Below are positions 15,890-23,667 of a stretch of DNA of 33,390 nt, piece after piece. The notes under the pieces were generated by a model. That model worked only from the letters and a program-made list of their open reading frames with translations. It had not been told where the DNA came from and ran no database searches. The position numbers were made by a program, and so were the translations under genes. The stretch is from Phycisphaerae bacterium (GTDB lineage Bacteria; Planctomycetota; Phycisphaerae; UBA1845; JAFGLZ01), in NCBI GenBank assembly GCA_016927755.1, contig JAFGLZ010000116.1, positions 1 to 33,390 of the forward strand, read 5' to 3'. Within the stretch, counting starts at the first letter, position 1, and the number at the start of each line of letters is the position of its first letter.

Positions 15890-18052
15890 CTACTGGATGT
15901 ATCCCAGATTCCTCAGCCGCCGACGCATCTCCTCCCCCAAGCCCTGCTGCCCGGTCAATTGCGCCTCGCCGCGATACACCCTCCGCGATCCCAACCACTG
16001 CCGGAGCTGTTCCGCCAAACGCTGCGCCTCCCCACCCTTCGCCTTGACGACATTCTCCGACTCCCCCTGGTCGTGATCGAGCCGGTACAGCGCCTCCCGA
16101 CCGTCGCCCGACACGATGTACTTCCACGGCCAAAGCGTAATGGCTCGCGCCGGACCCTCATACCCACTCCGATCGAACCGTACGTCGATCCGCTGCGCGA
16201 CGTCCGTCCCGATCCCTCCCGGCGCCATCAGCTCGACGATGGCCGCTCGCCCCACCGGCTGCGTCGCCTGTGTGCTCGCAACCGCGGCCCGAGTCGTCGA
16301 CGCGATCTGCGTACTTGCCGATCGCGAAGGCAGAAGCGATCGCCCAAACGTAGACCCCATCACCGCCGGTGACCTCGTCACCGCATCCACAATCGTCGGC
16401 AGAAAGTCCACAGGCTGGACGGTATCCAAGCGCCGCCCCGGCGTAAGCCGCCTCGGATACCGCACGATCAACGGAACGTGGACCAGCGTCTCATAGAGAT
16501 TCCAGGCATGAATCAGGCTATGGTGCTCCCCCAGGTTCTCGCCGTGGTCCGACGTGATGATGATCAAACAGTCGTCAAGCCCCACCTGCCGCGCCAGCGT
16601 CTTCAGCAGTTCGCCAACGCGGTCGTCGAGCTGGCGAATCTCCCCGTCATACTTCTCGCTACACAACCGCAGCTCGTCCGCCGTGTACGCCTCCCGCTTC
16701 AGCAACGAATACGCGACGGTCTTCCGCCACGACCACACGAGCCGGTACGAGGCGTCCAGCTCCTCCGGCCGCACGAACTGTCGCCGATATGGCAGGTGCG
16801 GCTGGTAAGGATCGTGCGGCTCCATGTAGTTGATGAACAGGAAAAACGGGCGATCCCGATCGCGCCGACCCAGCCATCGAGCAACCAGTTGATTCGTGTA
16901 CTTCGCCCCCGCGTCCTGCGAGGTCAGCGCCCCCACCCTCGGCCCAAGCCAACCTGCCGGACGCAGAACCCACTCAACGAACTCCGCCACGCTGTTGCCG
17001 CGCGCCCGATACAGCGACTCCGGCCGGACAACGCGATCGAACCCCTGCGACAGATTCGTCGCCGTCGAGATCCAGTCGTTGTTGCTCAGCGCGAACGTCT
17101 CGTAACCCGCCTCCTTCAGAAGCTCCGCTACCGTCACGAACCCGTCATCGAGCCACCGATGATTCCACGTCGCCCCATGCTCGCTCGGATACAGACCCGT
17201 GAACATCGACGCGTGCACGGGTAGCGTCCAGTTCGACGTCGACACGCACCGCTCGAAAACCGTGGCATCCTCCGCGAACGCGTCCAGGTTCGGCGTCGTG
17301 TCCCGCCCATACCCGTAGCAGCCGGTCCGGTCGGCCCGCTGCGTGTCCAGCACGACTAGCACCACGTTGGGCCGACGACGTCCCTCACCCGCGGCCTCGT
17401 CGCTCTTGACCGGCGTGATCTCAGCCGGAGGCCACAACCGCGGACGCTCGAACCACTGCACCGCCCCGCAGACGACAACAACCCCCGCCGCGGGAATGAA
17501 CCCCACCCGACCCATCAGACAAACCGGCCTAGCCAACCATGTGCGAGCCAGCCAGTGAGCCACGACGCAAACGGTCACGAAACTGACGACCCAGTAAGCC
17601 GCCATGACCAGACACCACGGCCGCTGCACCCCCTCGGCAAGCGAAACCCCCAGAATCGCCGCCGCAGGCCACAACACAAACGCGCTGCCGCCCGAAGCGA
17701 ACGCCGCAACGGAAAGCGCGCCAGGCCTGATCGAGTCGCGAGCACGGCGGCTTACCACCACCACCGTCGCCCACGCCAACCCCATCGCGCACCCGTACAA
17801 CGCCCACAACACACCGTGCGCCGCCCCGGAATACGTCAGAACGTCGCTCCACTGGCGCGCCCCCATCATCCCCCGATGCGGCCAGCCAAGCACCAACGAT
17901 TGCGCTAAGCCGAACAGCAGCCCCCCGATCAACCCCGTCCGAACCGACCAAACGACGATCCGCCGGCCCGACCCCCATCGCCCCGCCCGAACCGGCGGCG
18001 TTACGACGTGCTCGGATCCGCTCTCCTCGATGCCGTTCGGTTGGTCGTGCAT
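15890..18052 (-). CDS. Membrane sulfatase-like (alkaline-phosphatase superfamily) enzyme with Thr at the nucleophile position
   Basis: The protein has 720 aa from the ATG at 18052, which has AGAGGA 10 nt upstream. A GTG at 18100 would add 16 residues, but a TATACT -10-like box immediately precedes it, so that start is less likely. About five hydrophobic helices occupy residues 30-195. The catalytic domain then shows metal-binding LVVLDTQRADRTGCYGYGRD (D236), SNWTLPVHASMFTG, and ITSDHGENLGEH. In formylglycine sulfatases the nucleophile is Cys/Ser in C/S-x-P-x-R; here T276-L-P-V-H stands in that place, as in LTA-synthase or phosphoethanolamine-transferase-like members. It may therefore transfer a phospho-head group or act as a phosphodiesterase on a surface glycan rather than as a sulfatase. 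A methyltransferase gene lies 118 bp upstream on the same strand. Confidence 0.8.
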   Translation of the reverse strand: MHDQPNGIEESGSEHVVTPPVRAGRWGSGRRIVVWSVRTGLIGGLLFGLAQSLVLGWPHRGMMGARQWSDVLTYSGAAHGVLWALYGCAMGLAWATVVVVSRRARDSIRPGALSVAAFASGGSAFVLWPAAAILGVSLAEGVQRPWCLVMAAYWVVSFVTVCVVAHWLARTWLARPVCLMGRVGFIPAAGVVVVCGAVQWFERPRLWPPAEITPVKSDEAAGEGRRRPNVVLVVLDTQRADRTGCYGYGRDTTPNLDAFAEDATVFERCVSTSNWTLPVHASMFTGLYPSEHGATWNHRWLDDGFVTVAELLKEAGYETFALSNNDWISTATNLSQGFDRVVRPESLYRARGNSVAEFVEWVLRPAGWLGPRVGALTSQDAGAKYTNQLVARWLGRRDRDRPFFLFINYMEPHDPYQPHLPYRRQFVRPEELDASYRLVWSWRKTVAYSLLKREAYTADELRLCSEKYDGEIRQLDDRVGELLKTLARQVGLDDCLIIITSDHGENLGEHHSLIHAWNLYETLVHVPLIVRYPRRLTPGRRLDTVQPVDFLPTIVDAVTRSPAVMGSTFGRSLLPSRSASTQIASTTRAAVASTQATQPVGRAAIVELMAPGGIGTDVAQRIDVRFDRSGYEGPARAITLWPWKYIVSGDGREALYRLDHDQGESENVVKAKGGEAQRLAEQLRQWLGSRRVYRGEAQLTGQQGLGEEMRRRLRNLGYIQ

Positions 18053-18170
18053 TGCGGACGAATCCTCTGCGGACGCGCGGGAACAGTCACGCCCCGCCAC
18101 GAATCTGAAGTATAACAGCCTCGCGCGGTCTCATGGAGCGCTGGTGCGCAACGATGCGTCTCGCGCTCAA

Positions 18171-18980
18171 TCAGCCCCCCCGAAACGCGACAAATAGGCC
18201 CGTGCTAAGCGTGAGTTGCATGACGCCGTCCGACTCGATCAGCTCGGCGGCAAGTCGCCGCAGCGCCGCCGCCTGATCGGGAGCGAAGCCCGACTCCGCG
18301 CCAAACGTTGAAGACACGTAAGCCGCCAAAGGCTCGACCTCCGTGACCGCAAGGCTGTTCTCGTAATCGTGACGCACCACGTTCGAGAAATGCCGCTCGA
18401 GCTGCCGCCCGCCGTTCTCGAGCGAAAACGGTTTCACGTACACGTTGTCCCCGAACGGTAACCCCGGCGCGACTTGCCGAACCATCTCCCGAAGTTCCTT
18501 CAGGTTGTCATGCCCGTTGGTCGCGGCGTAGAGTCGTCCCTCCGCCCTCAGTACGCGGCGGATCTCGGACAAGGCCCTCTCCAAATCCTCGGCGTGGTAC
18601 AGCATGTGGTTGGCGATCACGGCGTCGAACTCCCCCTCCCGGAACGGGAGGTCCTGGACGTCCCCCACCGCCAGCGCGAAGGGACGATTGCACCTCCTCA
18701 CGTTTCGCCGCGCCTCCGGGATCATCCCCGGAGAAAAGTCCGTTAGCACGATCCGCCAGCCCGGCGGAATCCGCTCACAGTTCGATCGCCACAACCGCCC
18801 CGGACCGCAGCCGAGCTCCAGGACCCGACAGCGACCCCGAACGTCCAACTGATCGAATACCCAACGATACCACCCCAGCTTGTTCGTGCTGAACCGGCGG
18901 TGCAGATCGATCCGCGCCTGTAGCTTGCCCGCGTCCGCGTACTGAGCCCTGACGTAATCCCTGGACGGCCCTCTGCCCAT
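18171..18980 (-). CDS. Class I SAM-dependent methyltransferase
   Basis: The protein has 269 aa. Motif I is VLELGCGPGRLW (about residues 53-64), followed by the acidic VLTDFSPGM strand end and AVGDVQDLPFREGEFDAVIANHMLYH, the post-I and motif II/III blocks of a methyltransferase-11-type fold. The C-terminal ~80 residues do not suggest a specific substrate. GGAGG lies 4 nt before the ATG at 18980. The gene sits between the TMTC-like gene and the sulfatase-like gene on the same strand, so methylation of a surface glycan or lipid is plausible but unproven. All motifs are intact. Confidence 0.85.
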   Translation of the reverse strand: MGRGPSRDYVRAQYADAGKLQARIDLHRRFSTNKLGWYRWVFDQLDVRGRCRVLELGCGPGRLWRSNCERIPPGWRIVLTDFSPGMIPEARRNVRRCNRPFALAVGDVQDLPFREGEFDAVIANHMLYHAEDLERALSEIRRVLRAEGRLYAATNGHDNLKELREMVRQVAPGLPFGDNVYVKPFSLENGGRQLERHFSNVVRHDYENSLAVTEVEPLAAYVSSTFGAESGFAPDQAAALRRLAAELIESDGVMQLTLSTGLFVAFRGG

Positions 18981-19107
18981 ACCGCCTCCCGAATACGATG
19001 ACGCACCACCGCCAAGACGCTCACGCCCGACGACGAACCGAACCCCCCCGTCTCTCGGGCTCCGCCCCGCAACGCCGCCACGCGAGCGATCAGATCATAC
19101 TTATGTT

Positions 19108-21237
19108 CTATTGGATGGTGGCATTCGACCGCAAGGACTGCGGCCGCGGACCCAGACCCAAAAGACGCTTGACGTCCCGCGACGTCTGCCGCTGCTGGTA
19201 AGGACGCCCACCCTCATACAGCGTGAGTCGTCCGCGAATCTTGACCGCCAGTTGCTCCTGCCCGGAAGCCAGCGCCAGCTCCGTCGCCTTGCGCGCCGCG
19301 GCCACAGCCTTGTCATACGAGCCCGCCGCCGCGTGAGCCGCCGCAAGCGTGTCCAGGCAACCCGGATGAGAATCGTGCGTGCTCCGGCAAGCCTCCTCGG
19401 CCAATCGCACCGCCTGATTCGCCTCGCTAAACGAAACGTCCGGACGCGTCGCAAGCAGCCATGCCAGGTTGTTGAGCGGCGTAAGCCACCCCGGCCGAAG
19501 AGCCAGCGCCTTGTTGTAGTGATCCGCCGCCTCGTCGACCCGCCCCTTGCTGGCGAGCAGATCGGCCATCTCCACCTGTGATTCCGGACAGCTCGCATCA
19601 AGCCGAACCGCCTCGCCAAATCGATCGATGGCCTCGTCGATCTGGCCGTTCCGGGCCAGCGCGATCGCCTGATTCCGATGCGGACGTGGATCCCGCGGCT
19701 CGAGTCGAATCGCACGCCCGTAGTGCTCGATCGCCTCCTCCAGACAGCCACGTTTACTCAGCGCGCTGCCCAGATTGTTGTGGATCGGATACGCGTCGCG
19801 ATTGAACTGCAGCGCCTTGCCGTAATGAGCGATCGCCTCCGTCACCTTGCCCTCGGACTCCAGGATGCTGCCGAGATTCGTATGCGCCATCCAGCAGCCC
19901 GGGTTCCCCGCCAGCACGCTCGTCCAAAGCGCCTTCTCGTCCTGGTACGCACGGGCCTGCTCCGACGTGTGAAGCACCAGACCCGCCGCCAGCATCGCGA
20001 CTCCCGCCACCCCGAGACCCGTCGTCCACCGCGTGCAAGCCGCCCACCCCTCGAATCGTCGCCAGACCGACACCCCCGCCCCGGCCAACAAGACGATCAG
20101 ACCGATACTGGCAAGATACTGGAAATGGTCGGCCACGAACGAATACCGCATCGGGTACACGTTCACGAAGCCCAGCGCGGGTCCGAGCGTGATTACGAAG
20201 AACAGCACCCCCACCAGCGGCCCCTTGCCCAAGCGACGTCGCATCAGCCACAGCACGACGATCACGCCAATCACCGCCAGCGGATAGGCATACTGCCACC
20301 AGAGACCCGAGTCGATCCGCCAGCGAGGATAGATGAATGTCAGATCCGACGGCAGGACGATCTTCCCCGCGTAGAACCACACCGCCCGACCCGCAATCAG
20401 GCACCGATCAACCAGCGATAGCGCCCATTCCGCGCCGGTCGCGCCAACCTTGTGCTTCTCGACCCACGCCGTAAGCAGCCCCCCCGCCGCCCCCAACGCC
20501 AGTAGCGGAGCCGCCGCCGCCAAATCGCGCCATCGAATGCGATCGCGCTTCCACCAGATCAGCAGCAACGCCGCCACGGGTAGCGTGCAGGTAACCGTCT
20601 TGCTCAGCAGGGCGCAGATCAGCAGCAAACTGCTCAGGGCATAGAACCACCATCGCCCCGCCCCACGACGCGGCACGCCATTGTCGATGTCCATCGCCCC
20701 CGCCGATCCGCTCAACCCGATCCCCGCGAATCGTACGTAAGCCAGCAACGCCGACAGGTAGAACACCCCCGACAAAACGTTCTTGCGTTCTGTAATCCAA
20801 GCGACCGACTCGACATGAACCGGATGCAGCGCGAAGATCCCAGCGGCCAGCCAAGCCCCCGGAACCTCCAATCGACGGAGCAGCACAAAGAGCAGGATCG
20901 CGCTCAACACGTGCAACGCGATATTCGTAACGTGGTACCCGAGCGGACGAAGTCCCCAGAGCTGATGCTCCAGCCAGAACGTGGTATGAACCAGCGGATA
21001 GTACTGCGGAACCGCCCCAACCTCGAGCCAGATACGGCGCAGACCCGCGGCATCCCGGAGCGTGCCGTTCTCCGTCACGTAGTCGTCATCATCCCAGATG
21101 TATCCGGCCTGGATCGCTGGAATGTAAGCAACGACAACCAGGAGGATTAGGGCGATGCCGAGCCCTACACTCCTCCCCCCTGATCGACTGATGTCTCTCC
21201 CCATTTTCCTGTCGCTAGGCCTCCTGCCCGGCACCAT
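19108..21237 (-). CDS. TMTC-like GT-C mannosyltransferase with C-terminal TPRs
   Basis: The protein has 709 aa. A membrane N-terminal part with about ten helices (to ~residue 425) opens with IQAGYIWDDDDYVTENGTL, the acidic first-loop signature of TMTC/DUF1736-type protein O-mannosyltransferases, and contains HPVHVESVAWITERKNVLSG, another hallmark of this family. From residue ~435 there are about six TPR units (for example MAHTNLGSILESEGKVTEAI), then a short Arg-rich tail. It probably adds a sugar to exported proteins from a lipid-linked donor. ATG 21237 fits a start of transcription near 21261; the ATG at 21204 is a possible alternative, and neither has a strong Shine-Dalgarno. It lies directly downstream of the trpS remnant. 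Confidence 0.8.
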   Translation of the reverse strand: MVPGRRPSDRKMGRDISRSGGRSVGLGIALILLVVVAYIPAIQAGYIWDDDDYVTENGTLRDAAGLRRIWLEVGAVPQYYPLVHTTFWLEHQLWGLRPLGYHVTNIALHVLSAILLFVLLRRLEVPGAWLAAGIFALHPVHVESVAWITERKNVLSGVFYLSALLAYVRFAGIGLSGSAGAMDIDNGVPRRGAGRWWFYALSSLLLICALLSKTVTCTLPVAALLLIWWKRDRIRWRDLAAAAPLLALGAAGGLLTAWVEKHKVGATGAEWALSLVDRCLIAGRAVWFYAGKIVLPSDLTFIYPRWRIDSGLWWQYAYPLAVIGVIVVLWLMRRRLGKGPLVGVLFFVITLGPALGFVNVYPMRYSFVADHFQYLASIGLIVLLAGAGVSVWRRFEGWAACTRWTTGLGVAGVAMLAAGLVLHTSEQARAYQDEKALWTSVLAGNPGCWMAHTNLGSILESEGKVTEAIAHYGKALQFNRDAYPIHNNLGSALSKRGCLEEAIEHYGRAIRLEPRDPRPHRNQAIALARNGQIDEAIDRFGEAVRLDASCPESQVEMADLLASKGRVDEAADHYNKALALRPGWLTPLNNLAWLLATRPDVSFSEANQAVRLAEEACRSTHDSHPGCLDTLAAAHAAAGSYDKAVAAARKATELALASGQEQLAVKIRGRLTLYEGGRPYQQRQTSRDVKRLLGLGPRPQSLRSNATIQ

Positions 21238-21260
21238 TGTTAGCGTATACTAACGCCTCA

Positions 21261-21295
21261 CCAGATGATTATAGCCATCTGTCAAGAACTGTCAA
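21261..21295 (-). promoter_or_regulatory. Near-consensus sigma-70 promoter for the TMTC-like gene, with inverted repeat over the -10 box
   Basis: On the minus strand TTGACA (21295-21290) and TATAAT (21273-21268) are exact consensus boxes 16 nt apart. A second TTGACA (21285-21280) follows closely. CAGATG and CATCTG, perfect 6-bp arms 8 nt apart, flank the -10 box (21262-21281), a likely operator. The -35 box overlaps the stop codon of the trpS remnant. Confidence 0.8.
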
Positions 21296-21479
21296 GCGGC
21301 GATATCGCGCCTAGGTTGCACATCTGCCTTGGGCACGAAGCCCATCACCTTGTGCACCTGATCCAGGACCATTCGTGCTCGTCGCCGCGCACGAGCCCCA
21401 CCCTCTTCGAGTTTTGCGTCAACGTGCCGGACGGTGCCGCTCCGCTCAGCAACACCGGACGTGGATTCTCGAGCGTCAT
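21292..21479 (-). pseudogene. trpS: trpS remnant: both ends kept, catalytic core deleted
   Basis: ATG 21479 has AGGAGG 7 nt upstream. The first 21 residues, MTLENPRPVLLSGAAPSGTL and T, match the start of tryptophanyl-tRNA synthetase up to the middle of its class I signature, where LGNY should follow. The sequence then jumps, in another reading frame, to KLEEGGARARRRARMVLDQV and HKVMGFVPK, which matches the TrpRS C-terminus, and ends at TGA 21294-21292. About 270 residues including the active site are missing, and the frames of the two ends do not agree, so no synthetase can be made. The word GTTGACGC at the junction fits both flanks and could be the deletion microhomology. An intact trpS must exist elsewhere in the genome. 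Confidence 0.8.
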
Positions 21480-21526
21480 TTCGCTTCCTCCTGGCTGAGC
21501 CCATCTCTCATGCTTAACCAAAGTAA

Positions 21527-21553
21527 AAGACCGCGGTCCTTGCCGTCCGCGGC
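21527..21553 (-). terminator. Second hairpin with T-run upstream of trpS remnant
   Basis: On the minus strand GCCGCGG (21553-21547) can pair with CCGCGGT (to 21528) and is followed by CTTTTAC. The right arm is part of the palindrome GACCGCGGTC. The hairpin lies between the main attenuator and the trpS Shine-Dalgarno and may be a back-up terminator or an alternative fold of the leader. Confidence 0.5.
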
Positions 21554-21567
21554 CTTCACGAAAACGC

Positions 21568-21660
21568 AAAAAGGCCGCGACCGCCTCGAAGGCAGCCGCG
21601 GCCGGTCATGCGCAATTCATACCGACGGTGGCTGCCCTACGGGCCGCGCCACCGCCAACT
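21568..21660 (-). promoter_or_regulatory. trp-type attenuator: competing stems and intrinsic terminator
   Basis: Reading the minus strand, segment 1 CGGTGGC (21654-21648, over the Trp codons) pairs with segment 2 GCCACCG (21632-21626). Segment 2 also contains GGCAGCC (21636-21630), which pairs with segment 3 GGCTGCC (21597-21591), the antiterminator. Segment 3 belongs to a 13-bp stem (21603-21591 with 21585-21573, two G-T pairs, 5-nt loop) followed by TTTTT (21572-21568), the terminator. This is the full 1:2, 2:3, 3:4 logic of ribosome-mediated attenuation. Confidence 0.85.
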
Positions 21661-21693
21661 CTGAATGGGATTCAACTCCTTCTGATTTGTCAT
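21637..21693 (-). CDS. Trp leader peptide
   Basis: The 18-residue peptide MTNQKELNPIQSWRWRGP ends at TAG 21639-21637. It has two Trp codons (TGG CGG TGG) placed exactly over attenuator segment 1, so a ribosome stalled for lack of charged tRNA-Trp would free segment 2 to pair with segment 3. GGAGAG lies 9 nt before the ATG; an in-frame ATG three codons earlier is possible. It is a control peptide and not expected to act as a protein. Confidence 0.8.
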   Translation of the reverse strand: MTNQKELNPIQSWRWRGP

Positions 21694-21715
21694 GCTGACC
21701 ATCTCTCCAACCGTG

Positions 21716-21744
21716 ACGATACAATCCGGCGGGAGGAGGATCAA
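21716..21744 (-). promoter_or_regulatory. Promoter of the trp leader/trpS unit
   Basis: On the minus strand TTGATC (21744-21739) and TATCGT (21721-21716) are 17 nt apart, each two mismatches from consensus. Transcription would start near 21709, just before the leader-peptide Shine-Dalgarno. Confidence 0.5.
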
Positions 21745-22101
21745 CGGCATACTACTGGCCGCCAAACAGATTCTTGATCGCCTGCCCGGCGCAATCCCCG
21801 ATCTGTCCCCAGCCCGCTACCCCTCACATTGATACGCCATAACGCAGAAACTGTTTCCAAGCCGATACTGTTAACAGAAGGACAACGAGCGATCAACAAC
21901 GGGCCTATGCGGGTGGCGCCGTCCTGCTTTCGATCCGGTAGGGACTCGCAATCGCCCGTGCCATCGCTAGAATGGGTGCACAGGCCTGTCCGGGCGCCCC
22001 GGCAGCCGCCGGATCCCCCTGGCCGGTGCGGCCCCCGGCAACTCGGTCGCCCCAGGCCTCGTCGCATCGGTCGCGCGGAATCGGGAGGCACGCGAGGCAC
22101 C

Positions 22102-23667
22102 ATGGAGACCATCAACGCGATCCAGTCCCGAGAGTTTGATCTCGTCGTCATTGGTGGCGGATGCGTCGGAACCGCCGTGGCCATGTTCGCCTCCCAGGCG
22201 GGATCGTCCGTCGCCCTCGTCGAAAAGGACGACTTCGGCGCGCGAACCAGCGGGGCCTCGTCAGAGATGATCCACGGCGGGCTGCAGTACCTCGCCAAAA
22301 TGCAATTCGCCATCGTGCGGAAGTCCAACCAGTACGCCGGACGGATCATGCTCTCCTGCCGTCACCTGGTCGAACCCATCCCCATCGTCTTCCCCTACTA
22401 CGAAGGCGGTACCGTCTCCGCCAGGGCCCTACGAATGCTCCTGCGGACCTATGAGCGCTACAACCAGCGATACAAGCACGCCCCGCCCGGAAGACCCATG
22501 AGTCCGGGACAGATCGTCGAGCGGATACCGATGATCCGCCCCGACAAGCTCGCCGGCGGATCCCTCTACTACGAGTGGGGAATCGACGCCCCCCGCATGT
22601 GCCTGGCCAATGCCATCTGGGCCGTCGAGAACGGCGCCTTCGTCCGGAACCACGCCGCCGTCGTCGACATCGAGCGACGCGATGGACGCATCGCCGGCGT
22701 CTGGGTCGATGACGAGCGAACCGGCGAGCGCATCCTCCTCACCGCAAAAGCCGTCATCAACGCCACCGGCCCCTACACCGACAAGATATGCGAACTGGCC
22801 GGCGCCGTCGGACAACGCCGCATCCGACCCACCAAGGGCGTACACCTCATCTTCCCCAAGATCAGCGACACGGGAATGGTCGTCCAGTTCATCGACGACC
22901 GCTTCGGCGTCATCATCCCGAGAGGCGCTTACACCCTCCTCGGAACCACCGACGACGACTACTACGGACCCCTCGACCACTACTATGTCACGCAGGACGA
23001 GTTCGGATACCTCATGCAGGGAGCCCAGCAGTTCCTCCCGGGCCTCTCCAAGGACGACGTGGTCGACACCAAGTGGGGAGTCCGACCCACCGCCTTCTTC
23101 TACGGGCAAATCGAGGACAAGCTCAGTCGGGACCACATGATCGTCGACCACGAACCCGAAGGCGCCCCCGGACTGTGGAGCATCTACGGCGGCAAGCTCG
23201 CCACGCACACCTGGATGGCAGAGGACCTCCTCAACCGGCTCGCCAAGCAGCAAGAAAGCCGCTACGACCCCATCGAGGAGTATCGCCTTCCCGGCGGGCC
23301 CGACCTGCCCGTCGAGGAGTACGTCGCCGAGATAGCCCCAGAGGCCACCGCCAAATACGGAGTGGCGCCCGAAGACGTCGACGCCGTCGTCCGCCGCCAC
23401 GGAACCCGATACGAAGCCGTCTTGGACCTCACGCTCGAAGACCCGTCCTTGAAGCGAAACCTGTGCCGCTGTCGAATCAACGGCCAGCCCGTCCGGCGCG
23501 TCCTGGCCGCTGAGGTCGTCTACGCGGCCCGATACGAGATGGCCCTGACCGCCGACGACATCGGTCGCCGAACCGGACTGAGCGTCGGCCTGTGCAACCG
23601 GAATCGCTGTCTGGACGCCGCCGCGGAAGTCCTCGATTCCCTCCAACTCAAGACGACGCCCGCATGA
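22102..23667 (+). CDS. glpD: FAD-dependent glycerol-3-phosphate dehydrogenase
   Basis: The protein has 521 aa from the ATG at 22102. The open frame continues upstream to 21829, but those 91 codons lack coding character, while METINAIQSREFDLVVIGGG is a typical family start; GAGG lies 4 nt upstream. The FAD Rossmann motif is G18-G-G20-C-V-G23, followed by the second dinucleotide-contact Glu in ALVEKDDFG and by RTSGASSEMIHGGLQYL, the strongly conserved GlpD flavin/substrate block. A DAO C-terminal helical domain occupies about 380-510 (with LCRCRINGQPVRRVLAAEV). It oxidises sn-glycerol-3-phosphate to DHAP at the membrane, feeding quinone. Its stop overlaps the next start as ATGA, so its DHAP probably supplies the ether-lipid enzyme downstream. 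Confidence 0.9.
   Translation: METINAIQSREFDLVVIGGGCVGTAVAMFASQAGSSVALVEKDDFGARTSGASSEMIHGGLQYLAKMQFAIVRKSNQYAGRIMLSCRHLVEPIPIVFPYYEGGTVSARALRMLLRTYERYNQRYKHAPPGRPMSPGQIVERIPMIRPDKLAGGSLYYEWGIDAPRMCLANAIWAVENGAFVRNHAAVVDIERRDGRIAGVWVDDERTGERILLTAKAVINATGPYTDKICELAGAVGQRRIRPTKGVHLIFPKISDTGMVVQFIDDRFGVIIPRGAYTLLGTTDDDYYGPLDHYYVTQDEFGYLMQGAQQFLPGLSKDDVVDTKWGVRPTAFFYGQIEDKLSRDHMIVDHEPEGAPGLWSIYGGKLATHTWMAEDLLNRLAKQQESRYDPIEEYRLPGGPDLPVEEYVAEIAPEATAKYGVAPEDVDAVVRRHGTRYEAVLDLTLEDPSLKRNLCRCRINGQPVRRVLAAEVVYAARYEMALTADDIGRRTGLSVGLCNRNRCLDAAAEVLDSLQLKTTPA

Noticed and set aside
21752..21823. Minus-strand open stretch ending ...CAGQAIKNLFGGQ before the trp leader
   Set aside because: It has 23 codons at most, no start codon and no recognisable family; it could be the tail of a lost gene, but evidence is too thin.
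21829..22101. 91-codon extension of GlpD upstream of 22102
   Set aside because: The residues have no GlpD character, while the FAD motif sits at the expected distance from the ATG at 22102.
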